Source of the DNA: Galeopsis tetrahit
Lineage: Eukaryota > Streptophyta > Magnoliopsida > Lamiales > Lamiaceae
Direction: 5' to 3'
NCBI GenBank assembly: GCA_963675135.1
Contig: OY776132.1
Location: 8,556,001-8,620,000 of the forward strand
DNA length: 64,000 nucleotides
A program made the translations under genes and the position numbers. Under the pieces are notes generated by a model. The model was not told the DNA's origin, did not search any database, and was given only the letters and a program-made list of their open reading frames with translations. Positions 57,426 to 64,000 of this stretch are shown piece after piece; within the stretch, counting starts at the first letter, position 1, and the number at the start of each line of letters is the position of its first letter.

Positions 57426-57694
57426 AACTATAATAAAATCATATCTATAATATTATTTTGTATTAAAATTTAAAAAATACACATGAAAAAATGGAAAATA
57501 AAGGTAGGAAAAAAAGGTAAAAGGAAAAAAATGAAGAAATAAAAAATTTGGAATAAAAACTGAAAATGGGAAGAAAAAAGAAAAAGAGGAGAACGAAGAA
57601 AAATTAAAAAGAAAAAAAATTGAGATTTGTGGCTAATTTCGATAGTTTTTTTTTTTTTTTTAAATTATGTTTTTACCATTTTTTTTTCAAAAAA

Positions 57695-58140
57695 TATGGG
57701 TGATTTGGTGGTGAATCGACGGTAACTCGACAATGACTCAGCTGCTGATTGTAAATGTATAAATTATAGTTCATTTTATTATATTTTGTGTAAATTAATA
57801 AAAGAATAATATAGTCTTTTAAATGTAATTGTTTCTAAAATAAATATTTGGGGTGAACTCATAAAATGAGTGGGTGCAAATACCTATGGTAAAAAAATAA
57901 TTTGAGAGTGAACTCATAAAATGAACGGGTGCAGATAACCATGGTACAAAAGAAATGATTTGGGGGTGAACTAATAAAATGAGCGGGTGTAGATAATGGT
58001 GGTAAAAAAATAAATGATTTTGGGTGAACTCATAAAATGAGAGGGTGCAAATAACTGTAGTAAAAAAAGAAGATTTGAAGGTGAACTCATTAAATTAACG
58101 GATGTAGATAAAATATAAAAAAATATTAAAATTAGAGGGT
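57695..58140 (+). repeat. Right inverted arm with about five 58-bp tandem units
   Basis: After GGTGAATCGACGGTAACTCG and TTATTATATTTTGTGTAAAT, the unit GGTGAACTCATAAAATGAGC plus GGGTGCAGATAACCATGG recurs near 57,851, 57,905, 57,963, 58,022 and 58,079 with drift. It is the inverse of the 55.5-55.95 kb arm. Confidence 0.75.
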
Positions 58141-58444
58141 ACGGTGCACTAGGGGGTACGCAAGTGTTACCCTATTTGTTGTTGCATTATGTCGTCTAGT
58201 ATTGATAATTAAAAATAATTATTACGATTATAAGCTGTAAAATAGGTTAAACCTTCTCAATAACTCAACAATTGCAAGGAGTGGAGATTGGAGAAGGGTT
58301 GTGTCTTGTCAGTTGGATGAGGCTGGTGAGCGCCGTTTCAGATAAAGGTTGAAGAATTTTGAGAATGGTAAAAAAGGGAATTAGGTTTAAGAAAGTCAAA
58401 GAGCCAGAGGAATGAGATTTGTAATTTCTAAAATTTAAATAATA

Positions 58445-58600
58445 AAAAAAAAAATTGTAAATCCGGATTTCCGGTCCTGGACCGGTAAATTCCGGTTTTA
58501 GACCGGACCGGAACCCGGAATCTTAAAAAATTTCGGACCGAGGGTCGGTCCGGTTCCGATCTTTTTTCCGGTCCGGTTTTATTTTGCACACTCCTACCGT
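58445..58600. repeat. CCGGTCCGG-rich MITE remnant (hAT-like)
   Basis: Overlapping CCGGACCGG and GGTCCGGTTCCG words end in TTTTATTTTGCACACTCCTA. Many plant hAT-derived MITEs have this make-up (from memory). One terminus only is visible. Confidence 0.45.
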
Positions 58601-58904
58601 TAATGAGGCATCTACTAAGTATATTACAGAGTATTTTTTAATTATCTTCTAAAATATTTTAGAAATACATAATATAATATAAGTATATTATTTTTGTAAT
58701 TATCTTTTAAAATATTTTATAATTTTTTTTTGTATATCATAGATTAAGAAATTCACTTATATATATAAATGTTATCAAATGAAAATTTCATTCATCATAC
58801 TATTTTTTGTGTCCACCGTCGATGAGACATCTACTGAAGTATAATACGGAGTATTTTTTAATTATCTTCAAAAATATTTTAGAAATACATAATATTTTTT
58901 GCTG

Positions 58905-59007
58905 TAGGCTGAATAAGAGTCCGTAATGGCCATAATCTAAATCCATAACTGATCGGTTTGGAATAAACCTATCAAAGCATTCCCTTTCTGAGCCCAATTG
59001 TATCCAT
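58905..59007 (-). pseudogene. CDC20 copy 5, short N-terminal fragment
   Basis: From ATG 59,007 (ATGGATACAATTGGG on the minus strand) the frame shifts after about five codons; the C-box DNA (FIPNRSVMDLDYG in the shifted frame) and a jump to TTATTCAGCCTACAG follow exactly as in copy 4. Copies 4 and 5 are thus the same fragment in inverse orientation. Confidence 0.85.
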
Positions 59008-59555
59008 GGTTTGTTTGGCAAAATGAACAAGACTATAACAGAATTCAACTAAAATCGATCGATCGAGAAAAAAGCAGATTCAGCTTCTGGTTAAAGAGAT
59101 CGTGGAAGAAAAGAAAGAAATCGATGATTCCAACGTTGTAATAAATCGATCTGTTAAATCGAAGTAAACAAAAAAAATCGTTGTTCTTTTTTCCAATTCA
59201 AGGTGGCAGGAGACGGAGGGTGAGTGCGCGACACTGCGAGCGGCGGGACTGGTGGAGGAGAACGGCGGGACAGAGAATACACGCGAATGTATGAATTGAA
59301 TTGAGGGAAAGAATGAATGTATGAATTGAATTGAGGGAAAGAATTGGGTGAGTACACGCGAATGAATGAATGAATTGAATTGAGGGAAAGAATTGAGTGA
59401 GAAGTAGAGTTTATTTAATGAGATGAGAAGAAAGACGCGCGATATTTAACGGTAATTATTTAAATTATATTATCTTTGGTAACAAAATATAACATAAATT
59501 TATAAATTGTTATACACAAATACTTTATCTTTGTCTTGTAAGAAAATTCTTCTTT

Positions 59556-59585
59556 ACCTTTCTCGGCCTTTGGCTAAGATCAAGT
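59556..59585 (+). pseudogene. U2 snRNA 5'-end-like fragment
   Basis: ACCTTTCTCGGCCTTTGGCT then AAGATCAAGT matches the first 31 nt of U2 snRNA except for one missing T. After it the sequence departs (AAGAAAATT), so neither the branch-site pairing region nor the Sm site is present. No U2 promoter elements were found upstream. Confidence 0.65.
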
Positions 59586-59719
59586 AAGAAAATTCTTTTA
59601 TATTTCTTTTTTTATTCAAAACGTAATTATTTAAATTTTTATTTGTTGGATCATATCTATTAAATAAAATATTTCTAGCAAAAGGTGTGAACAATTTTTT
59701 TTTAGACATTTACAATTAT

Positions 59720-60845
59720 ACTAAATTTTTTACTAAGGTGCCTAAATCCCGATGAGGAAGCTGGTAAAGTTGAGGGAATTGAGAATATACATTTAAGGGG
59801 GAATCTATGATTTCTAAAAAATTATGTATGTTGACTCATAGCACAAGTCACCTTAGAACAAATCTTATAAAGACATATTTTAATTATTCTTTACCATTTT
59901 GTACTGTATTTCACCATCTATGCATGAACTAACACTTCTACCAAGGTGAAACAGGCACAGAAGAGGAGTTCTCCACTGGAGGGGGAACCAATCTGATTAC
60001 AGATTTGATCTGTCTACAAATCTGATCTGATTACAGCACAAATCTGTCTACAGACATGTTCTGATTATTGAATTGATTTGTCTACAGGACTGTTCTGATT
60101 ACAAAGTTAATTTGTCTACAGAACTATTCTGACTACAATATCATTCTAACTACAGAACTGGTCTGATTACTGATTAAACTATCTATAGAGCTTATTTGAT
60201 TATAGGGATATCTGTCTACAGAATGAACTGATCTGAGTTACAGTGCTGGTCTGAAAAAGTACTGTACTCAAAAAGGTGAAAATCAGAAGAGTTGGGGAAC
60301 TGATCTGAAGATTACTGAGTTGACCCAACTACTGATCTGATCTTCAAGAGAGTACTCAGCTGATCACAGTACTCAGCTGAACCCAGATAAGTAAATTTCA
60401 ATATATTTTAAGTAAGAAATTGAAGGTAAGTGTGCGTGGAAACAACTGTGCTGATACACATCAGAACGGTATTATTGCCTTAGAGTTTCTCTAAGTCAAG
60501 ATCTGTTCAAAATTAGTTTATTTATAGAGAAGATTAATACACTCCTCTATTTTTAACCTAATTTCAAAAAGTGTATTTATCAACACAAGTTGGCTCCAAA
60601 TTGGAATTGAGTTTGTATGAATCTGGAACGTTTTTCTCAAATTACTCTTTACTAAAACTCAATCCAAACCACACAACGTGGAAATCTAAATCAATCCAAG
60701 CCCTAGATTTGCTTTGATTAAGATTAACACAATCTCATTTACTTCTTCTTCTTCCTTACTTGAAATCTTTCTGCAAAATCTTTCCCTAAGCTCACGATTT
60801 CACGAAACTTCTACTCTTACATCTACACTCCTACTTTTCTACTCC
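59720..60845 (+). mobile_element. Interior of a third Sirevirus-like element (C), between lost pol and ORF3
   Basis: ATTTAAGGGGGAATCTATGA (near 59,791) and GAGGGAATTGAGAATATAC correspond to the post-pol polypurine run of copy B at 41,434. Between 59,985 and 60,250 CTGATTACAG and CTGTCTACAG words alternate about a dozen times. Near 60,350 come CAGCTGATCACAG words like those of copy B, and a pyrimidine-rich leader (60,745-60,845) precedes the ORF3 start. The pol and 5' part were lost at the border with the CDC20 repeat. Confidence 0.65.
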
Positions 60846-63800
60846 ATGGCGATTATTGACATTCTTAACGAAGAAAATGAAGTTGTAGGTACGTTTGATT
60901 CACCCAGATGGATTCGTGAAAAAGGAATTTTCGTTGAAAACTCGGTCTACTTCACCGGACGGCAAAAAGAAGAGAATCAAGCCATTCTCACCATGTGTGA
61001 AGAATGCGGGCTAAGGAAGTACCTAGAATCATTCCCCAAGATGGTTTTTGAACCTGAGGCAATGGAATTCTTTCTACAGGTGCAAGGTGATTCAAATAGC
61101 ACCAGTTCGATAGTTTCAGGTCACAGGGTTGTCATTTCAAGAGAAACCCTTGGTATCGCGTTCGACTTACCAGACGGGCCGATAGACGTTCTGAGTTATA
61201 TGGCAGGGCAAGAAAAGGCATGCGTGGGTAGATGGTTGAATGTTGACCCAGCGACTCTCACCAATTTGAAGAAGGACATCCTTCCAGAAGGTCTTCAATT
61301 TCTAATGGACATTGCTGGAAAATGCATGTTAGGTCAACACTTCAGTCAAGATGCACTCACAAATCTCAAGATTCGCATTATGGCCGCAATCACTGATCGA
61401 GTTGATGGTGATTGGCAAGGATTTATTTTGGGCAGATTGTTGGCGGAAAAAGAAAAAGTGTTGTTTGATGAAGACACGAGAGTATTTTCCATTAAATCTT
61501 GGATGGGTTTTGGAAATAAGTTGAGCATCTTGTTGCCTCAATTAGCTGTCAAGAAGGTGGATTGGAGTCCTCCTAAAAGATTTCATCAGGGTAAGTTTTT
61601 GCTCAAAAAGGATTCTGTCAAATTTGAACAAAAACAGAGGAATCGTCCTCAACCCCAAGAATCTGGTGGTTCTATGTTTCGTTCTGACAATGATGAGCCG
61701 GAGTTGAGAACGAAGGCTAGGCATGACCCTCACAGAGCTGGATTAAGAAGGGGCAGATCAGCTAGGGTTGCTTCTGAAAAATCAGAAGAGTCAGTTGCTG
61801 CTGAGAAGGAGCCATCTGTAGAGCAAGAGGTAAGTTCTTCGAGCCTCATTATTTCGCATAAGAGAAGAAAAGTTTCTGGTGTGTTGAGACCCAGAAGAGT
61901 CCTCAAGAGCACTACCCCCACTCCCTCAACCTCTGATTCTATTCAAGCCCAACCCCTTGAAGCTGAGCCTACCTATTCTGAGGAGTCAGTACACTACTCT
62001 CCTATTCGACAGAACACTCCTCCCTCACCCCCTCAGAACACTTCATTTCATCCCACTCCACAATCAAGTCCTCCCCACAATCCTACTCCTCATTTCTCTC
62101 CTGAACCTGAACCAGTTCATGATCACTCTACTGAGCATGAACATATACCTTCTCCTGAACCTGTTGAGATTACCTCTTCACCAGAACCTGAGTTTATCCA
62201 ACCCAATTCAGTGTTCTTGATGGACTATCCTGTATGTGATAAGGAAGAGAGGATAAGATTCAAATTGAGAAATTCTCTTCTCAAAAGCTTTCATGGTTTA
62301 GATGACAGCTCTATGACATTTGAGCAACTTCTAAGGATAGGCACTTGGGTGTATCTTAGAAGAATAGGTCATAATGAGTTGATGATAGTAGCAGAAGGCA
62401 TGGGTGGTTTATCTGTGTTCCATGACTGGGAACAAGAACAGAGAGAAGCTGCAGATGTTAATTCTTTTACAGAATTATGTTCTCTTGAATCAGTTATCCA
62501 GTTGATTGAGAGGATAACTGGTTGCAAGTATTCTATGGTCAAGTCTGCTGATGAAAATGTTGATACTGATGTCAATATGGAAGCTGAAGATACTGGTGTT
62601 AGAAATTCTGATAATAATGAAGTGGATTATGAAGCTGAGATGGAAGCTGACTATGAAGCTGATACCAATGCAACTGAGGTGTTTGAGAACACAGTTGTAG
62701 TTGATGAGACTGAAGTCTTAGTGGAACAAGCTTTGGGTGCTGATAAGTTGGAGAGCACACCAATCAATGCTGCTGAAGATACTGTGCTTGATGATGTTCA
62801 AGACACTGAAAGAATTGTTCCTGCTGAGACTGTGCTTGATAACTCTAGCTTTGAGATGTTGAAAAAGCATAATGAAGAGTTACAAAGCAAGTTGGAGGCT
62901 ACTTTGAAACAATTTCAACAAGCCACTGAGAAATTGGAAAGTTTGACTGCTGTCAATTCGTATGAGAAAGTGTTGGAATACACAATGTCTAAGATCTATG
63001 ATCTGCATAGATTGCAAGAGAAGAAACTTTCTACTGAGCTGCAAAACAAAGTTGAGCTGCTGTTGACACCCTTGAAAGAATGGCAGGATGAAGCCAAAAA
63101 GGGGGAAGATAAGGTCATGAAAGTGATGGAGCAGACTAAAACTCAACAAGCTCAATTAGTTGTAAGTCAAGATGAGTTGAAAACAAGTATTGATGATTTG
63201 AAAGAAGAAATCATTAGTTTGAAGCTGAAAAGAGATCTCAGAAGACAACAAAAGGCTTCTGAACCTCAAGAGATTGTTACACTTCAGAAAACCATTGCTG
63301 AATCTTCTTCTGGAAAGAGAAAAAGGAATCTGATCTTAGATGATGAAGAAGAGGCTGAACAGACTGGTAGGATTACCAGGTCTAAGAGTAAGCTGAAGCA
63401 TGTGGTTACTAGTAGTAAGCCAAGTGATGAAGACATGGCTGAAGCTGCTAGAAAGAACAATGAGTTGCTTGTTCAAAAGAAAGCTGAAATAGCTGAGAAG
63501 AAGAGAGCTGATGAACAGATTAGAAAGCAAAAATTTAAAGATGCAGAAGCTGCAAGGAAAAAGTTTGATAATCGAGTTGCTGCATTAAAAAGGAAAAAGA
63601 AATCTAAGTCTGTTGGATTAGTTCTTGAAGAAGAATACATGGAATTTATTGTTGATGAAGAATCTATGAAATACTGGAATGAACTAAAGAAGAAATGGCA
63701 GATTGCTAATTTCATTGTGAAGAAATTTGGTGATCATTCAAGCAAGGAAGATATGTATTTTGATTTTGATTTGTTCATGATGAACATTGCAAGGAACTTC

Positions 63801-64000
63801 TGGGAACACATGTTGTTATTGGCTGCTGGTGCAGGAATTCAGATTATTTGTCCAGAAGAAACTGTTTGGGAACCTCCAAGATTAGAGAATGGAGAGCCTG
63901 ATCGAAATGAGATTGGAAACATTATCTCTCAGATTATTCAAGATGAAGGCATAACTGATCATAAGCACATGATGGATATCAAGAATATAATGTATTTGGC
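60846..64000 (+). CDS. ORF3 of Sirevirus-like element C, open over 1,051 codons to window edge
   Basis: ATG at 60846 (MAIIDILNEENEVVG) opens a frame I translated to the last base with no stop. Domain 1 (residues about 1-260): FPKMVFEPEAMEFFLQVQGD, ISRETLGIAFDLP, LMDIAGKCMLGQHFSQDALT, AAITDRVDGDWQGFILGR. A Pro/Glu/Ser linker (about 350-455) has SPEPV-type repeats. Domain 2 (about 460-560): LLRIGTWVYLRR, EGMGGLSVFHDWEQEQREAA. An acidic region and coiled coil (about 675-800) include KKGEDKVMKVMEQTKTQQ and LVVSQDELKTSIDDLKEE. A basic stretch with TGRITRSKS leads to domain 3 (KKKWQIANFIVKKFG). By alignment with copy B the stop should lie a few codons past the edge. No membrane segment. Function unknown; an envelope role is not supported. 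Confidence 0.85.
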   Translation, partial: MAIIDILNEENEVVGTFDSPRWIREKGIFVENSVYFTGRQKEENQAILTMCEECGLRKYLESFPKMVFEPEAMEFFLQVQGDSNSTSSIVSGHRVVISRETLGIAFDLPDGPIDVLSYMAGQEKACVGRWLNVDPATLTNLKKDILPEGLQFLMDIAGKCMLGQHFSQDALTNLKIRIMAAITDRVDGDWQGFILGRLLAEKEKVLFDEDTRVFSIKSWMGFGNKLSILLPQLAVKKVDWSPPKRFHQGKFLLKKDSVKFEQKQRNRPQPQESGGSMFRSDNDEPELRTKARHDPHRAGLRRGRSARVASEKSEESVAAEKEPSVEQEVSSSSLIISHKRRKVSGVLRPRRVLKSTTPTPSTSDSIQAQPLEAEPTYSEESVHYSPIRQNTPPSPPQNTSFHPTPQSSPPHNPTPHFSPEPEPVHDHSTEHEHIPSPEPVEITSSPEPEFIQPNSVFLMDYPVCDKEERIRFKLRNSLLKSFHGLDDSSMTFEQLLRIGTWVYLRRIGHNELMIVAEGMGGLSVFHDWEQEQREAADVNSFTELCSLESVIQLIERITGCKYSMVKSADENVDTDVNMEAEDTGVRNSDNNEVDYEAEMEADYEADTNATEVFENTVVVDETEVLVEQALGADKLESTPINAAEDTVLDDVQDTERIVPAETVLDNSSFEMLKKHNEELQSKLEATLKQFQQATEKLESLTAVNSYEKVLEYTMSKIYDLHRLQEKKLSTELQNKVELLLTPLKEWQDEAKKGEDKVMKVMEQTKTQQAQLVVSQDELKTSIDDLKEEIISLKLKRDLRRQQKASEPQEIVTLQKTIAESSSGKRKRNLILDDEEEAEQTGRITRSKSKLKHVVTSSKPSDEDMAEAARKNNELLVQKKAEIAEKKRADEQIRKQKFKDAEAARKKFDNRVAALKRKKKSKSVGLVLEEEYMEFIVDEESMKYWNELKKKWQIANFIVKKFGDHSSKEDMYFDFDLFMMNIARNFWEHMLLLAAGAGIQIICPEETVWEPPRLENGEPDRNEIGNIISQIIQDEGITDHKHMMDIKNIMYL

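Larger units (their letters stand above)
58600..59640. repeat. Second arm of the 1-kb inverted duplication (mate at 24.1-25.1 kb)
   Basis: Inverse of 24,095-25,112 joined to 31,687-31,725. Contains CDC20 copy 5 and the better U2 fragment. AATGAGGCATCTACTAAGTA at its left end is the uninterrupted target of Athila-like element 2, so this copy shows the empty site. GAATTGAATTGAGGGAAAGA is expanded to three units near 59,290-59,395. Confidence 0.85.

Noticed and set aside
60846..64000. Envelope glycoprotein assignment for ORF3
   Set aside because: The position after pol suggests it, but there is no signal peptide, membrane segment, cysteine pattern or furin-like site in the translated frame.

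Overview
The window is plant nuclear DNA: intron-bearing genes with GT-AG junctions, a plant-type CDC20, Stowaway and Tourist MITEs, and LTR retrotransposons primed by plant initiator Met-tRNA (TGGTATCAGAGC) or by a TGGCGCC primer site. A eudicot is likely; I cannot name the species. Most of the window is repeat, and only three things look like potentially working genes: a partial F-box gene at the left edge, one uninterrupted CDC20 gene, and a long uninterrupted retroelement accessory reading frame running off the right edge.

Layout. 1-2.1 kb: the 5' four exons of an F-box gene on the minus strand, with a foldback MITE in an intron. 2.1-5.2 kb: old repeats and a tandem duplication of the 3' ends of the F-box gene and of an unidentified neighbour. 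6-7.4 kb: CDC20 (minus) and its promoter. 7.6-12.3 kb: Stowaway MITEs, a dispersed AT-rich repeat, and a truncated Ty1/copia copy (LTR plus start of gag). 12.5-21.8 kb: a second, truncated CDC20 copy in opposite orientation, whose promoter is split by a 7.7-kb Athila-like Ty3/gypsy element carrying only gag and protease. 22-25.1 kb: a glycosyltransferase family 17 relic, two more CDC20 fragments, and a U2 snRNA-like fragment. 25.1-31.7 kb: a second, decayed Athila-like gag-protease element with an intact 5-bp target duplication. 31.7-33.3 kb: AT-rich arrays. 33.3-55.5 kb: nested copia elements. An outer copy (LTR, gag, start of protease) has its 5' LTR split by a Sirevirus-like composite of three LTRs, a degenerate gag-pol and an extra ORF3 downstream of pol. 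55.5-58.6 kb: inverted-arm repeat, Tourist MITE, minisatellites. 58.6-59.6 kb: an inverted copy of the 24.1-25.1 kb CDC20/U2 segment. 59.7-64 kb: 3' half of another Sirevirus-like element with an open ORF3 of at least 1,051 codons.

How it fits together. CDC20 activates the anaphase-promoting complex; its copy at 6-7.3 kb is the only one here with the full WD40 propeller, and four other loci are fragments made by DNA-level duplication (UTR and promoter are copied too). The retroelements give a relative history: outer copia, then Sirevirus copy A in its LTR, then copy B in A's ORF3, then LTR recombination. Separately, the first Athila-like element inserted recently (two identical-length 1,554-bp LTRs with about seven differences by eye). 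The most interesting unexplained item is ORF3: two diverged Sirevirus-like elements share its N-terminal domain, central domain, coiled coil and C-terminal domain, and one version is still open.
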